Part shown: positions 52,550 through 63,792 of the stretch, in pieces | Layout: each line of letters begins with the position of its first letter | Numbering within the stretch: position 1 is the first letter of the stretch | DNA from: Petunia secreta | Lineage: Eukaryota > Streptophyta > Magnoliopsida > Solanales > Solanaceae | Direction of reading: 5' to 3' | DNA: 64,000 nucleotides | Assembly: GCA_029990175.1 (NCBI GenBank) | Contig: JARKIP010000010.1 | Location: 45,192,001 to 45,256,000, forward strand | Program-made: the position numbers and the translations under genes | The notes under the pieces: generated by a model | Databases searched by the model: none | What the model was told of the DNA's origin: nothing | The model's input: only the letters and a program-made list of their open reading frames with translations

Positions 52550-53644
52550 CAACCACAGCAATCGGGATCTGACGCAGCAAATAAAGAAGCAAAGTATGAG
52601 GTCCCGGAATTTATCACAAAGCTATAGGCACGGGAAAATTATACACCGACCGTGGAAGCTTTGGAACCAGAAGAACTGTTTGCGGACATGCCAGAGTGGA
52701 AGGTCTACTTAAGGTCAGAATTAGATGAACGCCTCCGAGGAGATATCCTTCAATTCCTCAAGGAGCAACATACGGCGTTCACTTCGTCGCATGCAGACAT
52801 GATGGGTATTTCTCCAGAAATTATCTCTCACAAGTTGAATATTGACCCGTACTACCGTCCGGTGAAGCAGAAGAAGCGCCCCCATGGAGCGTTCGGAATC
52901 AAATCATAACTGATGAGGTTGATCGACTGCTAAGATTGGATCTGTACGCGAAGTTAAATATCCAGACTGGTTAGGCAACGTGGTCGTTGTGGCTAAGAAA
53001 AATGGGAAATGGCGAGTTTGCATTGACTTCACTGATTTAAACAAAGCCTGTCCGAAGGACTCATATCCTTTTCCCCGGATAGATCAGTTGATTGATGCAA
53101 CCGCCAGGCACGAGGTGCTCACCTTCCTTCATGCATATTCAGGGTAATATCAAATATTGATGGACCCCAACGATCAGGAAAAAACGTCATTCATAACGTG
53201 CAGAGGGACGTATTTCTACAAACTCATGTCGTTTGGATTAAGAATGCAGGTGCAACGTATCAGCGATTGGTCAATCGTATGTTCCACGATCATATCGGTA
53301 AGACCATGGAAGTATACATTGATGACAAACCGATCAAGTCGAAATGGGCAGTAGATCATCTGGAACACTTGAAGGAAGCCTTCGGAATACTTGACCAATA
53401 CAACATGAAGCTTAATCCAGAGAAGTGCGCATTTGGAGTTGGTTCAGGAAAGTTCCTAGGCTTCATCGTCTCTCAGCGTGGAATTGAAGTCAATCCCGCT
53501 CAAATCAAAGCAATTGAGTCAATTCCAGACATGCTCCACAGCCGGAAAGACGTCATGAAATTGACTGGGAGGGTGGCAGCCTTGCGCATGTTTATATCCC
53601 GTTCATCTGACCGGTGCAAAAGTTTCTTTGATGTTCTGAAGTAG
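52550..53644 (+). pseudogene. Element G reverse transcriptase
   Basis: Order: MPEWKVYLRSELDERLR-type start (52652), MMGISPEIISHKLNIDP, then frameshift at about 52905. WRVCIDFTDLNKACPKDSYP lies at about 53010-53070 and LTFLHAYSG with a TAA near 53145. MDPNDQEKTSFIT and LKNAGATYQRLVNRMF follow, and the catalytic site YIDD at about 53315-53326. EKCAFGVGSGKFLGFIVSQRGIEVNP follows. At least two frameshifts and several stops make it inactive. Confidence 0.88.
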
Positions 53645-54493
53645 AACAAGGAATTCAATTGGACTCCTAAATGTCAACAAGCGCTGAGAGATCTGAAAAA
53701 ATATCTATCCAATCCTCCACTACTCTCTATGCCTCAGCATGGGGAGCAGTTATTGATCTATTTGGCGGTTTCAGATTCTTCGGTAAGTGCGGTTTTGGTT
53801 TGAGAAGAAAAAGGTAAGCAACTTCCCATTTATTACATTAGTAAAGCTTTAGTTGTTGCGGATACACGTTACCAACCCTTAGAAAAACTTGCTTTAGCAC
53901 TCGTAACTGCTGCCCGTAAATTACGTCCTTATTTTCAAGGTCATTCAATAGCTATAGTGAAAACCTTTCCTTTACGCAATGTTTTGCATAAACCCGAATT
54001 TTCGGGAAGGCTGGTTAAATGGGCTGTAGAATTAAGCGAATTCGATATTACCTACCAGCCCCGGGTAGCAATTAAGTCACAAGCCCTAGCAGACTTTAGT
54101 GCTAATATATATCCTGATGCGGAAAAAGATGCAATTCTCTACGCTGGGCAGGCCCCTGGTGTATGGACCCTATTCACTGATGGCTCCTCAAGCGTCAAAG
54201 GGTCCGGTCTTGGACGGGTTCTTCTCACCCCGTCCGGAGAGACCGTCAGGCAGGCCATCAAGTGCCCGTTTATTACTAACAATGAGGCCGAATATGAGGC
54301 CGTAATTGCAGGATTGGAGTTAGCCCGAAGCTATGGAGCAAACATTATCAAACTCAAGAGTGCCTCTCAACTAGTAGTCAACCAAGTGACCGGAGATTTC
54401 ATCGCACGGGAATCCAGAATGCAAGTGTACCTTGCCCGTGCAAAAGAACTTTTGGCTCAGTTCGACGAATGGGAAGTGCTCCAAATTCCATGA
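53645..54493 (+). pseudogene. Element G RNase H and archaeal-like second RNase H
   Basis: The first RNase H region (53645-53990) has SNPPLLSMP, YLAVSDSSVSAVLV and YYISKALVVADTRYQPLEKLALA, with a TAG and TGA near 53643 and 53800. From 53957 a 178-codon frame gives GRLVKWAVELSEFDITYQPR. The second RNase H is ALFTDGSSSVKGSG-like (read as WTLFTDGSSSVKGSGLG near 54165), with NNEAEYEAVIAGLELA. Paired RNase H domains are a mark of the Tat lineage. Confidence 0.88.
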
Positions 54494-55871
54494 AAAAAAA
54501 ACCATGAAGCAGACGCCCTGGCAAATTTAGGGTCAGTAGCAAAAATTGGGGCGGCCAGCTCCTCGGCTGTCGTTCAACTCCTCTGCATGACTATAGATCG
54601 AGAAAAGTTTGAAGTTAATGCTATAAACACAACTTGGGAATGGTGAAATGAAATCACAAATTATATTCTTCATGGAAATCTGGCCGATGATGCGAAAGCT
54701 GCTCGCAAACTCAGAATAAAGGCTGCCCGATATACAGTCGTCAACGGCGATCTTTATCGCAGGATGTTCACAGGGCCCCTTGCTAAGTGCCTAGGATCAA
54801 ACCAGATCAACTATGTGATGCGAGAGGTCCACGAAGGTTGTTGTGGTAATCATTCTGGGGGCAAAGCATTAGCGCGCAAATTGATCCGCACAGGATACTA
54901 TTAGGATAAGATGTAAAAGGATACAAATGATTTCGTCAAGAAATGTGATACATGTCAAAGGTTTGCGCATCTCCATCAACCGGCAGAACCGCTCCACTCA
55001 ATAATCTCCGCGTGGCCATTCTTGAAATGGGGAATGGACATAGTTGTTCCTCTTCTTGCTGCGCCAAGAGGGGTATGTTTCTTACTAATCGTCACCAATT
55101 ACTTAACCAAATGGGTCGAAGCGGCAGCATATGCAAAGATACGACAAAAAGATGTAATTGACTTCCTTTGGCGGTATGTCGTATGTCGCTTTGGAGCACC
55201 TAAGAAAATAGTCATGGATAATGGCCCACAATTCATCGGCCAAAAAGTGACTAGGTTCCTCGACGACTTACACATCAAAAGGATTACCTCTCCTCCATAC
55301 CATCCGGTTTCCAATGGACAGGCAGAGTCAACAAACAAAATAATCATTGAGTCTCTCAAGAAGTGCCTTGAGCAGGCCAAAGGGTGTTGGGTAGAAGAAC
55401 TGCCCGGTGTACTATGGGCTTATCGCACGACAATAAAAATAGTACAGGGGAGACACCTTACTCGTTGGTATACAGCGCAGATGCTCTAATCCCAGTTGAA
55501 ATTGGAGAGCCAAGTCTACGGTATGCACATGCTACCGAAGAATCCAACTCAATCAATCTTTCCGAAGAATTAGATCTCCTCGAAGAATGAAGGGAACTAG
55601 CACTTGTATGAGTAGTCGCCCAGAAGGAACGAATCGAACAATACTATAATCGGGGACTACGCGTACGAAGTTTCCAAGCTGGAGATTTTTTATTAAGAAA
55701 AGTATCCCAAAACACACAATAAGCAAACTCGGGAAAATTAGGCCCTAATTGGGAAGGCCCATACAAGGTAGTCGCGTCAGTCGGTAAGGGATCTTACCGT
55801 TTGGAACGACCAGATGGCTCAATCGTCCCAAACAATTGGAATTTGATTCACCTCAAAAGGTATCACTTCTG
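54494..55871 (+). pseudogene. Element G integrase
   Basis: The zinc region shows REVHEGCCGNHSGGKAL and CDTCQRF (54815-54965), with stops near 54903-54915. The core at 55022-55440 keeps the three acidic residues: WGMDIVVPL, VMDNGPQFIG and NGQAESTNKI. GCWVEELPGVLWAYRTT follows. A frameshift near 55435 leads to TGETPYSLVYSADALIPVEIG (to 55590), and then the C-terminal tail ending KRYHF with a stop at about 55869-55871. Confidence 0.87.
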
Positions 55872-55976
55872 AATGGTAAAACCGTCAGTTATTCTATTCC
55901 TACATTTTATTTTTATGGCATTCTTACTTTTATTATATTTCTCCTAAATGGTACTAACGGCCTAAACAAGGCCAGA

Positions 55977-56048
55977 TCCATTTAGCTCAACTGGTAGAGC
56001 TCGAAGTTTTTCAACTTCGCGGCTGTGGGTTCGAATCCCTCAATGGAC
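55977..56048 (+). tRNA. tRNA-Lys-like sequence (probable pseudo-tRNA) inside element G
   Basis: The acceptor stem pairs TCCATT with AATGGA. The D arm is GCTC-loop-GAGC, with an A-box TAGCTCAACTGG. The anticodon arm is CGAAG...CTTCG. The T arm GTGGG/CCCTC has one T-T mismatch and a perfect B-box GGTTCGAATCC. By eye it resembles plant tRNA-Lys(TTT). The anticodon loop does not have the normal seven bases (eight with a 5-bp stem, six with a 6-bp stem), so decoding function is doubtful. It lies about 100 bases after the integrase stop, in sense orientation. It could still be an RNA polymerase III promoter. Confidence 0.6.
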
Positions 56049-56817
56049 ACACTCCTCGTTTGGTTATATGTGTTCTTTTATCTACGACCAGCCTTAACTC
56101 TTTTTATCTTAAAACTTCATGTATTTCAACATAAAAATAAGGAGGGTGGTAAGAGGCCCCTGTAGGCCAGATAAGACCTTCATAAAGGCAAGATACCTTG
56201 TAAAAAGGCGAGTTTTTAAAACTTTTTATGTGACAAGCTTCCACGAAAATAAGAGAAGTCGTTCACAGGGCCATCGACTCGGCCAGAGTTAAACTACAAA
56301 CTTTCTGCGTCGACTTTCAACTATAAAAAATGGTAAGCAAAGTTGTTCGCAAGGCCAACAATTCGGCCAAAACCTATTGACCGCGACTCGATCAGAATGA
56401 AACATCTGCGCAGACCATTCACAACTTATGACCTCTTCTTTGAGAAAGGCTAAGTTAAGACATACGAATAGGCTTTTAAAGACCAGAACTGAGCAAAGTT
56501 CAAACTTCTAAAAGCGCTTAAATAAAGGGCACAAAGGCCACAATGCCTCGAAACGTAATTACAAAGATCGAAGATTCATGCTATACACAGCCATTGAATT
56601 AAAAGATCTGAAAATATATAAATTGTTTTTGACGAAACAATAAAAATGCCAAAGCGGCTGATAGAAGTTTTCGTTGAGTGACAAAGGCCAATGAAACCAG
56701 CCGTAAACAAACAAGGATCAGAAGGTCCCAAAGAAACCTCTGTCCGCAACCAATCATCCGGCTTTCGCCGGACACATGAACCTATAACTTGATCAATTTC
56801 TGAAAAAAGGGGGGGCA
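56049..56817. other. Element G region between tRNA-like sequence and antisense gene
   Basis: No ORF of note. It holds diverged short repeats with the pattern GTTCACAGGGCCATCGACTCGG / GTTCGCAAGGCCAACAATTCGG (around 56260-56375, quoted as related words). Several Tat relatives have tandem repeats in this 3' region. Confidence 0.5.
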
Positions 56818-59658
56818 TTAATTTTGGCGACTCTGACCAGAGCCCGATGCACCAGCTCCATCGACTCCGTCATCATCACCCGAGCTCTCATCTCTACCTT
56901 CATCACCATCTTCATCATCATCATCTTCATCAGACTCCTCAGGAGAAAGGTTCAACATTTGTCTCACTTCGCGAACGGCGCGCTTCGCTTTCAGCATTGT
57001 TTCCTCAACGTTGATTTGACCTGCATGGACCTGCTCGAGTAGTGTTCGCTTGGTTTCAAGCGCAGTAAGCTTAGCCTTGATCTCGAACTGATCGCGCAAG
57101 TTGGCCAAATCTGTGGATAACGAGTCTTGAACGCTCATTGACTGGGCAACTTGGTCCCTGGCGGCTTGAAGTTCAGCTCGAGCATTAACAGATTCTTCCT
57201 TAGCCTTCTGCGGGTCCATCTCTAAAAATCCATGTTCGTCAAGTGCCTTGCTCAGCAAAGAATTATTTTCTTCGAGTAGAGCCTCTAAGTCCCGGGCAGA
57301 TTGTGCGAACCCCTCTTTCTCTTCGGAAAGAAGGTCCTTTTCCTTGGTGAGCTTGTTAATCTGTTCAACTTGTTTATTTTTGGTCTCAGCCAACCGGTTA
57401 ACTTCGCCCTCGAGGAAACCACATTTCTCTACCAGAGCCTTGTTCTCCTTCAGAGTCTTCAGCAATTCATTCTTCAATTCAAGCTCTTCATCAGGATTGT
57501 TGATTCTGGAACGAAACATCAACTCGACAGCCATCAAACTTGGCTGAAACAACAAAAGAAATAAGGTTAGAAGTATAAATTCATAATTACCTCTGACTTA
57601 AAAAGTGTTAAAAGGCACTTACCCGGGCAGAGTCAGCAGCAATAGCAAAGGTCAGATCTTCATCACTCATCTCCCTCACTGTCCATTCTTCGCGGGGACC
57701 AATGAGCGATGAAACTGCCTTGGCCAAAATACCTGGCCTAGTCACGAAGTTAACGTTGGGGGCTAGCTTCATGGTGCATTCCCTCTCACAGTGTTTAGGC
57801 TCCCTCGCCTGCTCAGAGGGAAAGTTTGGGCCAAATCTATGCTCATGCCCCGAATGTTCCTTGATCTAGTCAGACCGCTGATGAAGGTCTGTCGAGTAAG
57901 CTTTGTGCTTAACATATCAGAATCATTTGCCACTTCATGATCTTTTGTGTCACAGTCATGCAAATAAACAGGCACTTCCCCCCTAAACAGCCACGTTCTC
58001 CAAATCCTCAAAATAAAAAACACGGGGACTCTGGCTGCCCTTTTGGGGGATCGCTTCTTTTCCTTCTTCTTCTTCACCAACTTTTCTTTTGCCCTTGTCT
58101 GCACGAGAAGAGCCCACCTTTACCCCGTTATAAACTCGGGGACTTCCTTATGGAGCACGGGCAGTCTTTTCCTCGTCCTTCTTCTCGTCCCTTCGGAGAT
58201 AGGGCTTTCTCACAAGGTTTTCAACGGCTTCAGTATCAGAAATATCGATCACTTCCGTTTCAAAGCCCTCTCCCCGTGCAGACTCGGGGATTGCAGCAGA
58301 AGTCTTAACACTCTCTTTTTCAGGCCTGGGCACACTAGCACCGAGCGGAGTCTCACCTCCAACAGCTGAGGTCTTCTCGGCAGCAACAGAAGCCTTACGA
58401 GCAGCCTTCTTCCATGCTCTGCCCTCACCCTAGCTTTTCTTCTTCCTCTTCAGAGAGCTGATACCGCTAGACAATAGTTCCTCGCCACCTTCCCTCTTAC
58501 GCATTGCCTCCGCCGCAATTTTTATGGCCGCAACCTCATCCTCAGGGTCAACAGCAGATCCTGACGGCACAGCCTGAGGGGGAGGGGCAGGGAAAAAGTC
58601 TCCTTGTGCGCCTAAACCTGTAAAAGGCGAAACAGTCAGATACAGCAAAGCCACGAAGAGAAGAAGTAGCTGCAACAGCGAAAAGTTCTCACGGTGAGTC
58701 TTTACGGTCAGACCCTTTTTTGTGGCGAAGTGCGTCCATTCCCTCTGCTCGACGGGAAACTTCTCCAGGATGGGCTCAACCCACGCTCTTAGCTCATCAA
58801 CCGATATGAGCTTATCATAGGGCAACTTGGCAGCTGTATGGCAGAATCCAAAGAATAAATAAACGAAAAGGGGAAATATGAAAATTCCAAAGGAAAACTC
58901 GGGGACTTACGCCTCTTATTCCAGTTTTCGGAGAGAGGAGCCTTGGAGTTGTGAGACAATGCCTGAGTGCGAACAAATATGTACCGGTGAAACCATCCCC
59001 GGTCATTGGTGTCCTCAGAACTGCGTATCAAGCCTTTGCTTCCACGCATTCTGGCATTGATGAATCCGTCCTTAAAAACTTGAATACTGTACAAAGAAAT
59101 GAAGTATTCATACTCAAAACTTTGACCGGTCTCTTTAGCAAACCAATCAATAAGTCTTATCATTCTAAACATGCTGGGGCTCAGTTGTCCCGAACAGATA
59201 AAATACTCCCTACAAAGCCTGTCAAGAATAGGATGGAGGGGTAACGTGCAACCAATTGTGAATGAATAGGTAGACATGGCCGTCCACCCTACCCTATGAG
59301 AAGTGATGTTCTCATTCTCGGATACTGGCAAAATGGGAACGCTCGTGTCCCAGCCGCAGTCTTCTCTAGCTCGAGGGATTATCGCCGATGCGATCCCGGA
59401 TTTGAATCTATACACTGGCCATACGCGTATATCACCATGATTATTGAGGGCCTTAACTCTGCAGTCCTTCTCCAGTTCATCCCAATTCTTGGGGATAATT
59501 TCTGAAGCAGTGACCTGAGCGGCCTTATATTTAGGGGTAGCCGTGGAAGTACTACTGGCAGCGGCGTCCATGTTCAAATTCGTTTTAGCTTTTGGAGACA
59601 TAGTTGGAGAGGAATCGAAAGTTAGAAGAAAGATTGAAGAAAATTCAAAGGTTTTCAA
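56818..59658 (-). pseudogene. Antisense four-exon gene of element G (extra ORF of Tat type)
   Basis: Minus-strand model: exon 1 59658-58911, intron 58910-58834, exon 2 58833-58693, intron 58692-58618, exon 3 58617 to about 57623, intron 57622-57544, exon 4 57543-56818. All introns are GT-AG, 75-79 bp, and the frame fits across each. Exon 1 (ATG 59658, or MSPKAKTN at 59600) has TIGCTLPLHPILDRLCREYF and LSPSMFRMIRLIDWF, resembling the putative gypsy-type transposon domain PF04195. Exon 4 is a long coiled coil ending in an acidic Asp/Glu-rich tail. Exon 3 is broken by a TAG at 58430-58432, a TAA at 58148-58150 and a frame change. Function unknown; Retand/Grande-type elements carry comparable antisense ORFs. 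Confidence 0.72.
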
Positions 59659-59712
59659 GATTCGGGAGTTTTAGAGTAAAAGCAAACGAAAGGGTTAAAA
59701 TTCAACAAACCC

Positions 59713-59722
59713 CTATTTATAG
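59713..59722 (-). promoter_or_regulatory. TATA box of the antisense gene in element G
   Basis: The minus strand reads CTATAAATAG, about 55-60 bases upstream of the first ATG (59658) and 115 upstream of the second. That spacing suits a plant core promoter independent of the LTR. Confidence 0.6.
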
Positions 59723-60116
59723 GAGTAAACAGTTCCGGCCCATTAAGTTTCCATAAGACACGTGGAGATCATCGAAGAGATTACGGTCAGATCCAACTGT
59801 CAAAAGAGAGAGTAAGTTTCGCCTAGTTTCGAAGCAACATCATTACACTGAAGCGCAGCGGTCACCTCGCAACTGATAGTGACGTGTGCACGTGATGGAG
59901 GCGGTTAAAAATCATTACTTTTGCTCTTGGGACGCACAGTAGTCATTTCGAAACTGGCGGCGGACGTGTGGACGTGTCTGGCGCAGTTACTTTTTACCTC
60001 GCGCATTTAGTGCGCATGTCACTGAGACTTATCATGTTGCAGATGAAGGTTGGACTTCCCAAATAAAATTTCCCGCCAAAATTCACATCCATTCTTCGAG
60101 CAAAAACTCTGCTCGA
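59723..60116. other. Element G sequence upstream of the antisense gene
   Basis: About 390 bases between the antisense TATA box and the polypurine tract. No ORF. Several ACGTG words (for example acacgtggag near 59758 and cacgtgatgg near 59889) could be promoter elements of the antisense gene. Confidence 0.4.
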
Positions 60117-60130
60117 GAAGTGCGGGGACT
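60117..60130 (+). promoter_or_regulatory. Polypurine tract of element G
   Basis: GAAGTGCGGGGACT, three bases before the 3' LTR. Confidence 0.75.
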
Positions 60131-60133
60131 ATC

Positions 60134-60853
60134 TGTACTGGATAAAAACCATCGTCACTTAAAAGAGTGACACGTGTCTGCCACGTGGCATGGGACATGT
60201 GTCTGCCATGTGGCACGGGCAGAGGTTTCCCCGGACAGACATCTAACAGACAGATGACTGGCTAGGTGGTTACCACGAGCAGGCCCAAGGCAGTTACATG
60301 ACGCCTCTCCAAATCGATGCGATTTGAATGAACAGTTACATGTTCAAACGCAACTGCTCAATGAATGGTTACAAGGGCAAAGGCTACCCAGCAGTTACAT
60401 ACCCAACGGCTGCCTAGCAAAATCTATATATAGCGTTTGCTTTCGCATCATTGTAACAGACATTCTCTTCTCTATCTACAATATCAATAAAATACTCTCT
60501 TTGCTCTCGCTCACTACTGTTCATCATTTATATTACTGCATATTTCGTTCTCAAGTCTTAAAGCGTAAATTAATATCAAGGGATCCTCACCGAGATCAAG
60601 CGATCTAATATGGTTCCTTCTACCTATTTAATTCGCGCTTTAATCTTATTTATCTTCAATTATTTCGTATTACTTTCGTATCATCGTTAATTATCATTAC
60701 GTCTCCATCGAACATCGTGCATATATTCATAATCTTGTAATTAATGCAATCCATTATTTAAATCGGCTAAACTCTTAATCTAAACTATTGATCGTGACTC
60801 CGCAAATACAAATTTAATTGTTAATTGGCCTAAAATTGGATCTAGGTTAAACA
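60134..60853 (+). repeat. 3' LTR of element G (internally deleted)
   Basis: 720 bp against 1352 bp for the 5' LTR. Both ends match. The break falls between CCCAAGGCAGTTA and CATGACGCCTCTCC near 60300. TATA box at 60425-60432. Confidence 0.92.
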
Positions 60854-60858
60854 CAGTC

Positions 60859-61137
60859 TTAATGCTTGATCTTGCTTCTTTATAATATTTAGCTCTGAAT
60901 AATATACATTTATGTTGGAATTTGAATCAGTTTTTCGCGTAGTATGAGATAGGGGTAGAGTAGCAAAGAATAATTTGAGCAGAACATATCAAATGGTCAC
61001 TTATCAATTGATTTATCGAAGTCGTCAGTCACAAATTATGGATTATATCCACAACCGCCACCCCTCCCAATCACGTCTCATACTGCTGAAGCTACTAAGT
61101 ATGACATTCATATCTACAACCATTATAAGGATGGTGT
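60859..61137. other. Flank between elements G and H
   Basis: Probably the oldest sequence in this part. A plus-strand frame is open from 60974 to 61137 (55 codons; contains YPQPPPLPITSHTAEATKYD), but there is no start, splice site or known domain, so I do not call a gene. Confidence 0.3.
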
Positions 61138-62076
61138 TGTCATGGGGACGGTTTTTGACAATCAAAACCTACCGAAGTTTGTCCCGTGCGGCGGCAACGC
61201 ACCCTTGCGAAGCCCAGCCTTCCCAACGCTTTGTTTATATAATAGGGCCATTTGATTTCATTTTGATACTTAGAACAAACATAGGCAGCAAGTTAAGTAA
61301 AGTAGGAACACAACGATATACGGGAAACTCGTTCCCAACCAATGTATTTATATATCAAGTCAAATACAATGGATCGACTTTGACTTCGACTTCGTCCTAA
61401 GCCAAGAACACAAGTCGTTCAAAGGCTTTTCTACTACATTTGTTTGTCTAAGTATTTACAATGAATAAATGGACTAATATATACAAAGGGGATCAGCCAC
61501 AAAGGCTTTACAATTGGATAGGGACGAAATAGTACAAGTTAGCCCACTTAGGCCACGATTCTGCCCACGCTGCCCATGTTTCCGCCGACGCTGCCCACGT
61601 TCTAAGGCCATGTCTCGGCCACTGCCGTCACATGCCTGGCACATGCGGCCAAGGCTTAGCCAATGTCCAGCCGCTTAGCCTACGTCTTGGTCCATCCGTC
61701 CCAACTTTGGCCAAGTACCATGCACCACACTTAGCCAAGCCAATGCTTGCCTTGGCATCACAACACAGCGTCATGACACCCTGTTGCCCACAACGTCGTT
61801 TGCTCGCTGCCCTTATTCGTTTGCCACCCGACAACCGATATCGTTTCATCATTGCTCACACTTAGACAACCACAAGACACTATGCTGCCTAGCCGTCGTG
61901 CCACCATCACGTTAGACAATCAGCCACACATGTTCTTGATCCCACCAAGCACATTTAAACCGTACTTGTCCAACCGTTTGTCAATCATGTTGTTTTCAAC
62001 CCGTTTTTGCCCATGGTCGAGCCAACATGCCCAAACTCGTGCCATGGCCGAATCTCACAAAACCGAGGGTCTAACA
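61138..62076 (-). repeat. 3' LTR of element H
   Basis: Starts TGTCATGGGG and ends GGTCTAACA on the plus strand. It shares with its partner a block of GCCCACGCTGCCCA-type words near 61563. Confidence 0.88.
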
Positions 62077-62655
62077 AACCACCCGAACCACCTGAATTCG
62101 ACGCCCTCGTCGAACAGATTCAACATCACCCTACAAATGCAATGAAACACCATCAAAGTCACAAAACCCGTTTGCTACATTTTTCCCCCAAGTGCAGCAT
62201 TTTCCCCATGCCTTTGCCTGTTTCCCTTGCATGTTTTATGTTGTTGCAGCACCTTTATTAAGCCCTTCAAGCCGTTCACCACAAACAGCCCACATCTTGT
62301 GTCCACCACTTGCAAAGAAATCACAAGCCTAACAACGTTGAGCCTTGTGTTCATCTCGTTCCAAATTCAGCCCGTCGACTAACACCACGAGTTCAACACG
62401 TTTCCCCCATTTGTTTATCTTGTTTCCTTCGTTTTTGCAAGTCTAACACATAGCCATGCTCAAAAGTTGAGCAACCATGCTGATTATTCCCGAAATCAGC
62501 CCACAAACGACAGAAAAATCACGTTTACTTACTTGTTTTGCCATTTCCAAGTACTAGACGGCCTCCCATTGAATCAAAGCCATCCCGAGCCCTCTCTTGA
62601 TGTCTTGATCGGTCTGTTACAGCCACCAAATGAACCTGCTCGCTCTGATACCAGT
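62077..62655 (-). other. Internal region of element H
   Basis: 579 bp, C-rich on the plus strand, without an ORF supported by any motif. The primer site lies at its right end. Confidence 0.7.
62642..62653 (-). promoter_or_regulatory. Primer-binding site of element H (initiator tRNA-Met)
   Basis: The minus strand reads TGGTATCAGAGC two bases from the LTR. Confidence 0.85.
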
Positions 62656-63593
62656 TGTCACGGGGGCAGTTTTTGACAACCAAAACCTACCGAGGTTTGC
62701 CCCGTGCGGCGGCAACGCACCCTTGCGAAGCCCAGCCTTCCCAACGCTTTGTTTATATAATAGGGTCATTTGATTTCATTTTGATACTTAAACAAACATA
62801 GGCAGCAAGTTAAGTAAAGTAGGAACACAACGATATACGGGAAACTCGTTCCCAACCAATATATTTATATATCAAGTCAAATACAATGGATCGACTTTGA
62901 CTTCGACTTCGTCCTAAGCCAAGAACACAAGTCGTTCAAAGGCTTTTCTACTACATTTTTCTGTCTAATTATTTACAATGAGTAAATGGACTAATATATA
63001 CAAAGGGGATTAGCCACAAAGGCTTTACAATTAGATAGAGACGAAATAGTACAAGTCAGCCCACTTAGGCCACGTTTCTGCCCACGCTGCCCATGTTTTC
63101 CGCCGACGCTGCCCACGTTCTAAGGTTATGTCTCGGCCACTGCCGTCACATGCCTGGCATATGCGGCCAAGGCTTAGCCAATGTCCAGTCGCTTAGCCTA
63201 CGTCTTGATCCATCCGTCCCAACTTTGGCCAAGTACCATGCACCACACTTAGCCAAGCCAATGCTTGCCTTGGCATCACAACACCGCGTCATGACACCCC
63301 GTTGCCCACAACATCGTTTGCTCGCTGCCCTTATTCGTTTGCCACCCGACAGCCTATATCGTTTCATCATTGCCCACACTTAGACAACCACAAGACACTA
63401 GGCTGCCTAGCCGTCGTGCCACCATCACATTAGACAATCAGCCACACATGTTCTTGATCCCACCAAGCACATTTAACCCGTACTTGTCCAACCGTTCGTC
63501 AATCATGTTGTATTCAACCCGTTTTTGCCCATGGCCGAGCCAACATGCCCAAACTCGTGCCATGGCCGAATCTCACAAATCGAGGGTCTAACA
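62656..63593 (-). repeat. 5' LTR of element H
   Basis: Starts TGTCACGGGG and ends GGTCTAACA. Nearly identical in length to the partner LTR, with scattered substitutions. Confidence 0.88.
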
Positions 63594-63643
63594 TGTGTCT
63601 AATAGCTGGATTCTACTGAATTATGAAGCGGATAAAATTGATA

Positions 63644-63790
63644 CTCCTTCCGACCCAATTTATGTGGCAGCATTTTCTTATTAGTCGATTTTAAAAAATA
63701 ATAATATTTGAAATTTAGAAACAATTGAACTTCAAAATCATTACTTTACCATTACTGAAATGATTTACAACCACGCAAATATTTATGAAA
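63644..63790. mobile_element. Stowaway-like MITE fragment
   Basis: CTCCTTCCGACCCAATTTATGTGG after a TA (63642-63643; only its first part is diagnostic) resembles the end of Stowaway MITEs (CTCCCTCCGT...). It is AT-rich and interrupted at 63791 by a second, similar end. Confidence 0.4.
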
Positions 63791-63792
63791 TA

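Larger units (their letters stand above)
49373..60853 (+). mobile_element. Element G: Tat-lineage Ty3/gypsy retrotransposon with antisense gene
   Basis: LTRs at 49373-50724 and 60134-60853 start TGTA-TGG and end GTTAAACA. The perfect duplication CAGTC is at 49368-49372 and 60854-60858. The plus strand gives tRNA-Arg primer site, gag remnants, protease, RT, RNase H, second RNase H, integrase, a tRNA-like sequence and a polypurine tract. A spliced antisense gene fills 56818-59658. Retand, Grande and other Tat relatives are known to carry extra ORFs downstream of integrase, some antisense. The Gag core is deleted and pol has many stops. Confidence 0.92.
61138..63593 (-). mobile_element. Element H: short non-autonomous LTR retrotransposon
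   Basis: Two LTRs (61138-62076, 939 bp; 62656-63593, 938 bp) with TGTCA...GGTCTAACA ends flank only 579 bp. A tRNA-iMet primer site next to the right LTR gives minus orientation. The flanks GGTGT (61133-61137) and TGTGT (63594-63598) match in four of five bases and are the likely target duplication. It carries no coding capacity. The layout is like TRIM or SMART elements, but the LTRs are longer than usual for those. Confidence 0.85.

Noticed and set aside
56818..57555. Acidic coiled-coil protein as an independent host gene
   Set aside because: It sits inside element G, joins upstream exons through a phase-0 intron, and fits the antisense extra ORF of Tat elements.
58043..58369. Phe-rich plus-strand frame in element G
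   Set aside because: Same effect: complement of the lysine-rich part of the antisense gene.
60974..61137. Possible exon of a host gene between G and H
   Set aside because: Only 55 codons, no start, no convincing splice sites, no known domain, and the frame does not continue cleanly after H.
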